DNA of 64,000 nt from Deltaproteobacteria bacterium (GTDB lineage: Bacteria; Myxococcota_A; Polyangia; Polyangiales; Ga0077539). A program made the translations under genes and the position numbers. The notes below the pieces were generated by a model, which saw only the letters and a list, made by a program, of their open reading frames with translations, made no database searches and was not told where the DNA came from. Numbering within the stretch: position 1 is the stretch's first letter; each line of letters opens with the position of its first letter. This document shows positions 8,673-15,864 of this stretch, piece after piece. The DNA lies in NCBI GenBank assembly GCA_947477565.1, contig CANJUR010000001.1, positions 153,996-217,995 on the forward strand, in the 5' to 3' direction.

Positions 8673-10373
8673 GTGAAGGTCGTGTTGGGTCCGGTGTTGT
8701 TGACGGTCGTGCTGGGCTGCGTACCTGACAGTTGGACCCTTCGCCCCGCCTCCGCGGACGCCTCCATCGACGCGCCGCCGCGACCTGCTTTGCGGCCCCT
8801 CGCGGCAGTGCAACCGCCGACCGCCACCCTGCTCAGCGCGGCGCGACCGAAGCTCACATGGGTCGACGACCAGGGCTGCACGGCGACGCTGCGCATCTGC
8901 CGCACGCGGGAGTGTCCCGCGGGCGACGCGGCGCGCGAGGAGACCGGCCCCTTCGTGCGCGGCGTGCGCTTCTGCGCGTGGACCGCTCCCGCGCCCATGG
9001 CTCCGGGGCGCTACTGGTGGTCGCTCGCGCGCGGCGCGATGGTGACGACGCCGCGGTGGTTCGAAGTGCCCGGTGCACGAGCGCCAAGCTCGATCACCGC
9101 GGGCGATCGTGCGCTGCCTGACCTCGACGGCGACGGGCAGACGGAGCTTCTCGTCGGCGCGCCGCTCCCCGCGGCGACGGTCGGCGCAGCGCGCGGTGCC
9201 TTTGTCATCGTGGATCCACGGACGGGCACCCGGGCGGTGACCTTCGCGCCCGACGGGGCGGGGCCTCGCTTCGCCGAGGCGGTCGCCGTCGCGGGCGACA
9301 CCGACGACGACGGGCGACAGGAGGTGATGGTCACCGACCTGCCGTCGCGGGTGTACGTGCTCTTTGCCGATGCGAGCGGGCGCTACACCCGCCACGTGAC
9401 GCTCGCCGCCACGCAGCCCGACGAGGTGCTCGGCGCCGCGGCGGCGGGCGTGGGCGACCTCGACGGCGATGGCTACGGCGACATCGCCGTGTCGTCGCAA
9501 ACCGCTACGCACACACGGGTTTTGATCTTTCACGGCGCTGCGACGGGGACGCCCGCGCGGCCGACGGGCACGCTACTGGGGGCAGGATCGAGCCGCGAGC
9601 CCACGATGGCGCTCGCGAGCGCGGGCGACCGCGACGGCGACGGGTACACTGACCTCGCGGTAGGACTCCCGGGCTACACCGATCCGGGCGACCCGACCAA
9701 CGCCGGCCGAGGATTCGTAATGGTTTTTGCAGGATCTCCGAGCGGTGTCTTCGGGGCGATCAAGTCCACGCGCGTCGGGCTCGCGAGCGCCGGGCGCAGG
9801 CTCTATCCCGCGGGAGATATCGACGGCGACGGCGTCGCCGACCTGCTGCTCGGGGGGCTCGCCGCGGGCAGTTCGCTCGTGCTGCGAGGGCCTGCGACGC
9901 GCGGGGTCGGCGGGTGGGCGAGCGCGCAGCCGAACCCGGTGCCGTGCGTGCTCCCGGCGGGGGCGCTCATGAGCCTCGAGGCGGCCACCACGCCCCTGGG
10001 TGACATCAACGGTGACGGCCTCGACGACGTCGCGAGCCTCATCGCGGGCCACTGCGGCGCGGTGTTCTTCGGTCGCGCGAGCCCGCCGGGGTCATCGCCG
10101 ACGACGCTCCCGGAGACGGAGTTGCCGCGCTTCGAGATGCCTGTGGGCGTGGCGTTGCCGCCGATGGGCGAGGTGGCCTTCGGCGCGGCGGTCGCGGGGC
10201 CGGGAGACGTCAACGGCGACGGCCTTCCCGACCTCGCGGTGACCTCTCCACGGTCGCCCCAACCGGGGAGAGTGCATGTGTATTTCGGTCGCCTGGGCCG
10301 AGGTCCGGGCCCTGCGCCCGATGTCACCTTCGACGACGCGACCCCTGGCTTCGGGGCCGCGCTCGCTCGCTAA
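8673..10373 (+). CDS. FG-GAP repeat lipoprotein
   Basis: 566 residues from a GTG start, the only start giving a signal peptide (ends VVLGC). Residues ~60-130 form a short beta domain like those in the 3344-7993 protein (KLTWVDDQGC, then GRYWWSLARG). At least six FG-GAP blades with calcium loops (DLDGDGQ, DLDGDGYGD, DRDGDGYTD, DIDGDGVAD, DINGDGLDD, DVNGDGLPD) then make an integrin-alpha-like propeller. It is in effect one unit of the larger protein without its Cys-rich arrays, so the two probably share ancestry. Role in adhesion or matrix binding is inferred from the fold. It ends 13 nt from the convergent gene on the other strand. Confidence 0.85.
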   Translation: MKVVLGPVLLTVVLGCVPDSWTLRPASADASIDAPPRPALRPLAAVQPPTATLLSAARPKLTWVDDQGCTATLRICRTRECPAGDAAREETGPFVRGVRFCAWTAPAPMAPGRYWWSLARGAMVTTPRWFEVPGARAPSSITAGDRALPDLDGDGQTELLVGAPLPAATVGAARGAFVIVDPRTGTRAVTFAPDGAGPRFAEAVAVAGDTDDDGRQEVMVTDLPSRVYVLFADASGRYTRHVTLAATQPDEVLGAAAAGVGDLDGDGYGDIAVSSQTATHTRVLIFHGAATGTPARPTGTLLGAGSSREPTMALASAGDRDGDGYTDLAVGLPGYTDPGDPTNAGRGFVMVFAGSPSGVFGAIKSTRVGLASAGRRLYPAGDIDGDGVADLLLGGLAAGSSLVLRGPATRGVGGWASAQPNPVPCVLPAGALMSLEAATTPLGDINGDGLDDVASLIAGHCGAVFFGRASPPGSSPTTLPETELPRFEMPVGVALPPMGEVAFGAAVAGPGDVNGDGLPDLAVTSPRSPQPGRVHVYFGRLGRGPGPAPDVTFDDATPGFGAALAR

Positions 10374-10386
10374 ACAACGCCCGTGG

Positions 10387-10911
10387 TCAGTTCGCGCAGG
10401 TAGTGCCGTTGAGGTAGATCGTCGCCCCGGCCACGCTCACCGAGGGGTTGCCCGTGGTGCACGCGGCGCTGTCGGGGGCGCTGCAGCAGGTGAGGTCGTC
10501 GGCCACGGTGTAGAGCGACGGAGGGGTGTCCTGCGCGCACATGTTGAGCCGATAGGTTTTTACGGTGCCGGTGCCCGTGCAGTTGAGGTTGCCCGCAAAC
10601 TGCATGAACGAGAACGACCCGTCGGCGTTGCAGCGGATCGTGTTGGCGGAGTTGTCGTGCGAGCGGCCGCCGGTGTCGAGGGCGCGCCAGCCATGGCAGT
10701 CGGTGGCGGCGAGGCCGATGGGCCAGTAGTGGGCGCTCTGGCCGCCGCACGCCGAGTCGGGACCCGTGCGCAGTCGAACCAGCCGTGTGGTGCAACGACC
10801 GGGAGGCGCGTCGGTGTTCGCGGTTGCCGCGTCGGCGGTCGTGGGCGTGGAGTTGTCGGATGAGCACGCTCCGAGGAGGAGGGTGCCAAGGAGGAGGGCG
10901 GTGCGCTTCAT
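10387..10911 (-). CDS. small Cys-rich lipoprotein, paralogue of the gene at 8099-8539
   Basis: 174 residues. The signal peptide ends LLGAC|SS and is followed by a low-complexity Thr/Ala/Asp linker. The mature domain has Cys spacing and motifs matching the 8099-8539 protein (SHDNS, FSFMQF, LNCTG, VKTYRLNMC, DTPP). An extra C-terminal ~40 residues carry a Cys pair (TCCS) and more Cys. The gene faces the FG-GAP lipoprotein tail to tail. No known domain is recognised. Secreted and disulphide-rich is a safe call; function is open. Confidence 0.7.
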   Translation of the reverse strand: MKRTALLLGTLLLGACSSDNSTPTTADAATANTDAPPGRCTTRLVRLRTGPDSACGGQSAHYWPIGLAATDCHGWRALDTGGRSHDNSANTIRCNADGSFSFMQFAGNLNCTGTGTVKTYRLNMCAQDTPPSLYTVADDLTCCSAPDSAACTTGNPSVSVAGATIYLNGTTCAN

Positions 10912-11050
10912 GGTGATGTTCTCGGGTGCAGAGGGAGACGAATGCGCCCCTGCGGCTGCGGGGCGGCATCGAAGGGATAAGCGGGCGACTTCGTCGCGGT
11001 CTATGTCACCGCGATATCACCGCGGGCTGCACCGGCACTTCCGACGGCTT

Positions 11051-12052
11051 CTACACGATGACCACGGGAGCGCCCGCGGCGAGTCGAAGGCGCACGCCGC
11101 CGCCCGTTCGCTCGATGAGCGTGGCTCCGTCGATCTCGCTCCTCAGGAGGTCTTTTCGGGTACGAAAGATCAGGATGTTGAGGTCCACGCGGGTCTGGTT
11201 TCCACCCGGCCAGATGCGCTCGACGAGCTCCGCCACGGGGATCAGGTCGCCGCACGCGAGGTTCGTCCCCGGACGCAGGAGCGACGCGATGAGGTCACAG
11301 CGGCGCTCGGGCAGGTACACCGCACACACGCGCGACCCGTAGCGCACCGTGAGCCGCCCGCCGCTGGGGAGAAACATCAGCTCGACGCCCGTGGCGAGGT
11401 CAGCGCCGAGCATCGTTTCGGTGATCATGGTCGCATCGCGTGGAAGCGCGATGACCTTGAGGGATTGCCCCATGTATGCGATGCGATCGCCGGAAACGAG
11501 CGTCACGCACTCCCCGGCGGGCAGTGGTACCCCGCGGACGATGCCATCCCTCATGGCCTCGAGAACGACGCCGTTGGCCACCCGATGGATGAGAAACACC
11601 GAGGGCTCCCAGCCGACGATGACGAGGTCGTCGCTCGCCGATCCGCCGACGCGAACAGTCTGCTCGGAAAGGGGAAATAGCACCCCCGCGCAGCGCTCGA
11701 TGCCCCAGGAAAGGTCGGGCTCTGAACCTCTCGGAGCGGTGCCAGGCACCACCCTGAACACCTGTCCGCAGAAGTCGATCTCGTCGCCGAACTGCACCCA
11801 GACCGAAGGGGCGCAGGGGGCGCCGTTGAGTCGCGTCGGGTGTCGTCCGAAGGTCAGCAGCTCGACGCCGTCGTCAGCCGCACGGAGGAGCGCGTGCCGT
11901 CGGCTGATCTGCGGCGCCAACAGCACAACGTCGCAACACGCATCGCGGCCGACGAGCACGCCCACGGGGCTGACGAAAATGCGATGGCCGTTGTGCTCAA
12001 GCCAGAAGTTCAACGCGCCCTGGCCTCCGAAAAAGCGAAGGGATGGACCCAT
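11051..12052 (-). CDS. FHA-domain / winged-helix (OmpR-type) DNA-binding regulator
   Basis: About 333 residues from the chosen ATG at 12052, where recognisable fold begins. The frame stays open to an ATG at 12232, giving 60 more residues with no recognisable content. The N-terminal half is a forkhead-associated domain (VGRD, then ISRRHALLR, then LNG), which binds phosphothreonine. A second, degenerate FHA-like segment follows (VRVGGSASDDLVIVG). The last ~80 residues match the OmpR/PhoB winged helix: DLIPVAELVERIWP, a VDLNILIFRTRKDL recognition segment and ERTGGGVRLRL. There is no receiver domain, so the input is probably a phosphothreonine partner from a Ser/Thr kinase. Targets are unknown. 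Confidence 0.75.
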   Translation of the reverse strand: MGPSLRFFGGQGALNFWLEHNGHRIFVSPVGVLVGRDACCDVVLLAPQISRRHALLRAADDGVELLTFGRHPTRLNGAPCAPSVWVQFGDEIDFCGQVFRVVPGTAPRGSEPDLSWGIERCAGVLFPLSEQTVRVGGSASDDLVIVGWEPSVFLIHRVANGVVLEAMRDGIVRGVPLPAGECVTLVSGDRIAYMGQSLKVIALPRDATMITETMLGADLATGVELMFLPSGGRLTVRYGSRVCAVYLPERRCDLIASLLRPGTNLACGDLIPVAELVERIWPGGNQTRVDLNILIFRTRKDLLRSEIDGATLIERTGGGVRLRLAAGAPVVIV

Positions 12053-12256
12053 CGGGGCAGCACAACACCCTCTGTGCCTACGGTGACCCATCGCCCGGTG
12101 CAAGCGAACTCCTCCCGCGGTGGGTCGAGAACTCCCGATGACGAGTAGCAGGGCGAAAATCGCAGACAAGGGAGGATAGGCGCGATGGGCGCCGACGGCA
12201 TCGTCGTCAGGGGCGCAGGTTGCGTCGGGCATCGGCGGTGAGGCAGGCTGCGGGGT

Positions 12257-12529
12257 ATGGGCGACGCGGCCAAGGTGATCGACTGGAACGGGACCGACGT
12301 CCCGGCGAACATGGGAGACCTGCTGACCGGTCTACCCCCCGGACGCTACCGGCTCGATGTGGTGCCCGCGGAGGAGGCTGGCGACGTGCCCGCTGGGTTC
12401 TCGCTGACGCCGGAGGTGGATGCGAAGGTTCAGGCGGGCATCCGGTCCGCTCGGGCGGGCCGCGTGGTGACGATGGAGGAACTCGACGCGCGCCTTGAGG
12501 CAACGCTTGCCCGCGGCGCGGCGCGGTGA
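12257..12529 (+). CDS. antitoxin-like small protein of a ParE-type module
   Basis: 90 residues. It is read as the antitoxin because its stop overlaps the start of a ParE-like toxin by 4 nt. The C-terminal half is acidic and helical (EVDAKVQAGIRSARAGRVV, then EELDARLEATLA), as in antitoxins that wrap their toxin. The N-terminal part (LLTGLPPGRYRLDVVPAEE) is not a known DNA-binding fold that I recognise. Such antitoxins usually repress their own promoter; no operator could be identified here. The assignment rests on context and the shape of the C-terminus. Confidence 0.6.
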   Translation: MGDAAKVIDWNGTDVPANMGDLLTGLPPGRYRLDVVPAEEAGDVPAGFSLTPEVDAKVQAGIRSARAGRVVTMEELDARLEATLARGAAR

Positions 12530-12825
12530 CGGTCGACCGCGTCGAGTTCACCGTCGACGCGGCTGACGAGCTCGACGAACAGGTGGAGTACATCAACCAG
12601 CGCAATCCCGACGCCGCCAGGAGGGTGCGTCGCGATGTGATGGGCGCCGTGGCGGGCCTTGCCGACGAAGCTCCCCGGCTCGACGGCCATCCCGTGACCC
12701 TTCAGTCGGGAGACCGATGTTTCCGGTGGTTTGTGCACCCTGTGGTGGTGTTCTACGAGCGGGAGCCCGGCGTGCTGCGGGTGCTGCGCGTACTCCACCA
12801 CGCCCGCGATCCGATCACCCGCTGA
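12526..12825 (+). CDS. RelE/ParE-superfamily toxin
   Basis: 99 residues from a GTG overlapping the antitoxin stop. The family signature is visible: an N-terminal beta strand (VEFTVDAADELDEQVEYI), a helix with RNPDAARRVRRDV, and the C-terminal strands VVFYEREPGVLRVLRVLHHARD. ParE-type members inhibit gyrase and RelE-type members cut mRNA on the ribosome; the HHARD ending fits the ParE side better. The pair is compact, as expected for a chromosomal toxin-antitoxin module. Confidence 0.8.
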   Translation: MTVDRVEFTVDAADELDEQVEYINQRNPDAARRVRRDVMGAVAGLADEAPRLDGHPVTLQSGDRCFRWFVHPVVVFYEREPGVLRVLRVLHHARDPITR

Positions 12826-13518
12826 ACGATGAGCGCGGGCAGCGCCGGAACTGCGAGGCTGGGCGGGTGCTCCCCCTGGGCGGGGGCGAGGCCCGTGCTT
12901 GCGGGAGCCTCGGGCGCTTCTCCGCCTCCCATCCCGCGCGTCACCCGCCGCGCAGCTTCCACTTCTCGCCCACCCGCAGCGTCACCTTCCGCGCGTCGAA
13001 CCACTCCAGGTACCCGATCGCCCACCTGCGCGAGAGCCCGCTCAGCTCATTGAAGCCCTGCGCGTCGATGGAGCCCTTCTCCCGCAGCCAGGCCACCAGA
13101 CCCGCCTCCAGCGCCGCGCGCACCTGCGCCAGGTACGGACGTCTCGTACGCGCTCCTCGCCCTCCCCCCTGCCCGCGCGAAACGCGACGGTTTCCCACGC
13201 TTGTTTCCCCGCAGTCTGACGGTAGACCGCCGTTTCCCCGGACCGCTGCTGAGCCATCGGTTTACCGATCCCCCGCCATCAGACCCGTTTCGGCTTCGAG
13301 CAGCTCCTGCCAGACGTCGCGCTCGCCACCCTGACGCAGCAACCTCGGCCCGCCGCGCCGCCCTACCGATTGGTATGCAGCCGTCCAGCGACCCCTCGCT
13401 GAATACTGTGACCACCGATGGACAACGCGGTGACCACCCCGCGGGACTCCGTTTGTCCCGTGTTGCCGAGCAAGCACCGGCCCGCTCGGCGGCACGCTCC
13501 GTGCTGTTGCGCGGCGTC
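12826..13518. other. gene-poor gap holding only the SelB remnant
   Basis: Apart from the SelB-like fragment on the minus strand, I see no convincing gene, RNA or repeat here. Small open frames exist on both strands, but their translations are Arg/Ala/Pro-rich and lack start signals. The plus frame running into the next gene has an ATG at 13378, but the translation only becomes signal-peptide-like from the GTG codons at 13501/13519. Confidence 0.5.
12941..13198 (-). pseudogene. selB: stranded C-terminal fragment of selenocysteine elongation factor SelB
   Basis: The last ~65 residues of this 85-residue frame look like the final winged helix of SelB: YLAQVRAALEAGLVAWL, GSIDAQGFNELSGLSRRWAI, then YLEWFDARKVTLRVGEKW. 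In SelB this domain binds the SECIS mRNA hairpin. The EF-Tu-like GTPase and the other winged helices are absent: the frame is open only to about 13261 and the upstream part is unrelated low-complexity sequence. No selA, selD or tRNA-Sec is in the window. It is probably the remnant of a gene lost by deletion. A free-standing winged-helix protein is possible but lacks a good start. Confidence 0.6.
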
Positions 13519-14433
13519 GTGTACCAGCAACGACATCGACGCCTCCTGATCGCGGCGGCGGCCCTGGTCGGCTGCGCCCCTGGCGTCGTCGATGCCGGCC
13601 CCACCGACGATGCGCCCGCCGAGCCCGGGGCGACCGGTGCGGGCGTGGTGATCGACGCGCCCGCGCGCGCGCCGCGCTGCGCCGCCGGGGAATACTATCT
13701 GGGCAACGTGACCGGCGCGCTGCGCGACGAGTCCGAGCGCCCTCTCCCTGCTGCCTGGGTCACCGTATGCGGCACCAGCTGCGTCGCGGGCAGCACCGCC
13801 GCCGACGGAACCTTCAACGTCGCGGTAAACAGCTGCATCGGCGCGAGCTCGGAGTACGCCCACGGCGCGGCGCTCTCCTTCGACGGCCTGGGCGATCGGC
13901 TTGACCTCTTCGTCGACATCAACCCGCAGGGCATCCCGGTGATGGGCACCGTGCGCTTCGCGCGCCCCCTCTACGCCCCGAGCCTTCTCCGCGGCGGCGT
14001 GGCCCGGCCGGGGGCCAACCCCAACGCGGCCGTGACGATGGTCGACGGCCTCGGCTTCGCGCTGCGCTACGTGCCCGCCACGGTGACCTACCCCTTCGGC
14101 GCCGAGGAGGGCGTCGTGCGCGCGGTTCGGCTGGCGATCAACCAACTGCCGCCCTACCAGGGCGCGCCGCCGATGGTGGCCTACGCGATCTCGCCGGCGG
14201 GCGCTGAGCTGTCGGCGGCGGCGCGGGTCGAGTTTCCCAATGTGATGGCGCTGCCGCCGCGGACGACCGTCGACATCGTGGCCGTGGGCAACCACTCCAG
14301 CTACGGGCGTCCGCCGGTCGGCGTGCTCGAGCGCGTCGATGTCGGCTACGTCTCCGACGACGGTCGGCGCATCATCGCTGCCAACGGCCTGCGGTTCTTC
14401 GGCACCGTCGGCTACCGGGCGGTGGCGCGATGA
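13519..14433 (+). CDS. lipoprotein with carboxypeptidase-regulatory-like beta domain
   Basis: 304 residues from the GTG at 13519, which gives a short Arg-rich start and a lipobox ending LVGC. GTG 13501 and ATG 13378 are alternative starts in the same frame. Residues ~60-110 resemble a carboxypeptidase-regulatory/CNA-B-like beta sandwich: GNVTGALRDESERPLPAAWV, then STAADGTFNVAV. The remainder is beta-rich and unassigned. The stop overlaps the thioredoxin-like gene (ATGA), so the two are co-translated. Extracytoplasmic location is well supported; function is unknown. Confidence 0.7.
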   Translation: MYQQRHRRLLIAAAALVGCAPGVVDAGPTDDAPAEPGATGAGVVIDAPARAPRCAAGEYYLGNVTGALRDESERPLPAAWVTVCGTSCVAGSTAADGTFNVAVNSCIGASSEYAHGAALSFDGLGDRLDLFVDINPQGIPVMGTVRFARPLYAPSLLRGGVARPGANPNAAVTMVDGLGFALRYVPATVTYPFGAEEGVVRAVRLAINQLPPYQGAPPMVAYAISPAGAELSAAARVEFPNVMALPPRTTVDIVAVGNHSSYGRPPVGVLERVDVGYVSDDGRRIIAANGLRFFGTVGYRAVAR

Positions 14434-15836
14434 GATCGCTGGCGTTGCTCGCCCTGCTCGCCGTGGGCTGCCTCATGGGCCCGATGACGATCGAAGGGAT
14501 GGAGCGCGACGGCGCCGTGACACCTCCGTCGGCGGCCCCGGGGCAGGAACTCCCGCCGCGGTGGCAGACCCTCTACGACGACGCTGGACCGGGCGGTCCA
14601 CGCGACGCCGGTGCGACCGCCCCACGCGACGCTAGCGCCGCCCCGCCCCGCGACGTCGCGGCGGCGATTCCCGACGTGCGGGACGCGGGCGCGCGAATCG
14701 ACAGCGGCCCGGCGGTTGCGCCGCCACCCTCCACCGAGCCCTGCGGTCGCTACCAGGGCTGGAACATCTGGAGCTGCATCGACGGCCGCACCCGAGTGCG
14801 CTGCATCAACAACGTGCTCACGCGCGACACCTGCGCGACCCGGTGCGTGGTGCAGCCTGTGGGCGTCGACGACTACTGCGCGTCGAGCTCGGGCTACCCC
14901 AGTGACTCGTGCTCCTGGGCCACCACCTGCGGCGACTGTGCGCAGCAGGCAAACTGCGGGTTTTGTGGCGCGCTCGGGCGGTGCTTCCTGGGCAATAGCC
15001 TCGGTCCGATCAACCGCGCCTGCGGGTCGAGCGACTGGACCTGGGACCCCAACACCTGCGGCGGCGACGCGCCCCCGCCGACCGATCCACCCGCGTCGAG
15101 CGACGGCTGCTCTTCGAGCACCACTTGCGAGGCCTGCACCCCGCGGTCGGGCTGCGGCTTCTGCGCGTCGACCCGACGGTGCGAGGCGGGCAACTCCTCC
15201 GGCGCGGCGATCGGTGATTGTCCGAGCGGTCAGTGGCGCTGGGAGACCACGGAGTGCAGCGGCCCCGCGCCGGTCTACGACGCCGGCCCTCCCCCGCCGC
15301 CCGCGGTCGACGCCGGCCCGCCCGCGCCGCCGCCGTCGGGCAGCTGCCTGAGCACCCCGCCCACCGGCGGCTTTTGCACCAGCCCGGGCTCGTGCTCGCT
15401 TCAGGCGCCCGCCACCACCGCGTGCGACACCCGCGCTCCCTACGACTTCTACGGCGTCGAGTACTGCAACGCCCGGGCGACGGTCATCGTCGTGGGTGCC
15501 GGGTGGTGCGGCGCGTGCCAGGCCGAGGCGCCGCAGATCGAGGCCGAGATCACCCGGCCCTACCGCGCTCGCGGCCTGCGAGTGGTCACGCTTCTCACCG
15601 AGAACTCCGACCGCACCCCGGCGACGGTGGACTTCGGCCTGCGATGGCAGACCCGCTTCGGGCTTACCAGTCGGATGGTCGTCGACCCGACCAGCTCGAT
15701 CACGCGCCGAGTGCGCCTCGATGCCTACCCCTTCGTGATCGTCGTCGACCGGCGCGGACGGCTGCGCATGGCCGAGGCCGCGCCGCGGTCTTCCCGCATC
15801 CGCTCCGTGGTCGACGCGATCATCGCGGAGCCTTGA
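14430..15836 (+). CDS. Cys-rich lipoprotein with TlpA/thioredoxin-like domain
   Basis: 468 residues; the signal ends LLAVGC. After an Asp/Ala/Pro-rich linker comes one 47-residue Cys module (YQGWNIWSCIDGRTRVRC ... GVDDYC) that recurs twice in the next gene. Two PSI/plexin-like Cys units follow (TCGDCAQQANCGFC, TCEACTPRSGCGFC). The C-terminal ~140 residues are a thioredoxin fold of the TlpA/AhpC type, with the redox motif WCGAC at ~359-363 and a DAYPFVIVVDRRGRL strand. Role: probably thiol-disulphide exchange outside the cytoplasm, plausibly for the many disulphide-rich proteins made from this region. The CGAC dipeptide (Gly-Ala) is unusual against CPHC or CGPC. Confidence 0.8.
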   Translation: MRSLALLALLAVGCLMGPMTIEGMERDGAVTPPSAAPGQELPPRWQTLYDDAGPGGPRDAGATAPRDASAAPPRDVAAAIPDVRDAGARIDSGPAVAPPPSTEPCGRYQGWNIWSCIDGRTRVRCINNVLTRDTCATRCVVQPVGVDDYCASSSGYPSDSCSWATTCGDCAQQANCGFCGALGRCFLGNSLGPINRACGSSDWTWDPNTCGGDAPPPTDPPASSDGCSSSTTCEACTPRSGCGFCASTRRCEAGNSSGAAIGDCPSGQWRWETTECSGPAPVYDAGPPPPPAVDAGPPAPPPSGSCLSTPPTGGFCTSPGSCSLQAPATTACDTRAPYDFYGVEYCNARATVIVVGAGWCGACQAEAPQIEAEITRPYRARGLRVVTLLTENSDRTPATVDFGLRWQTRFGLTSRMVVDPTSSITRRVRLDAYPFVIVVDRRGRLRMAEAAPRSSRIRSVVDAIIAEP

Positions 15837-15864
15837 ACCGTCGATCCGCAGGAGAAATGAACCC

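Noticed and set aside
13047-13604. Minus-strand frame of 185 codons before the lipoprotein gene
   Set aside because: Low-complexity Arg/Ala translation; overlaps the SelB remnant in another frame.
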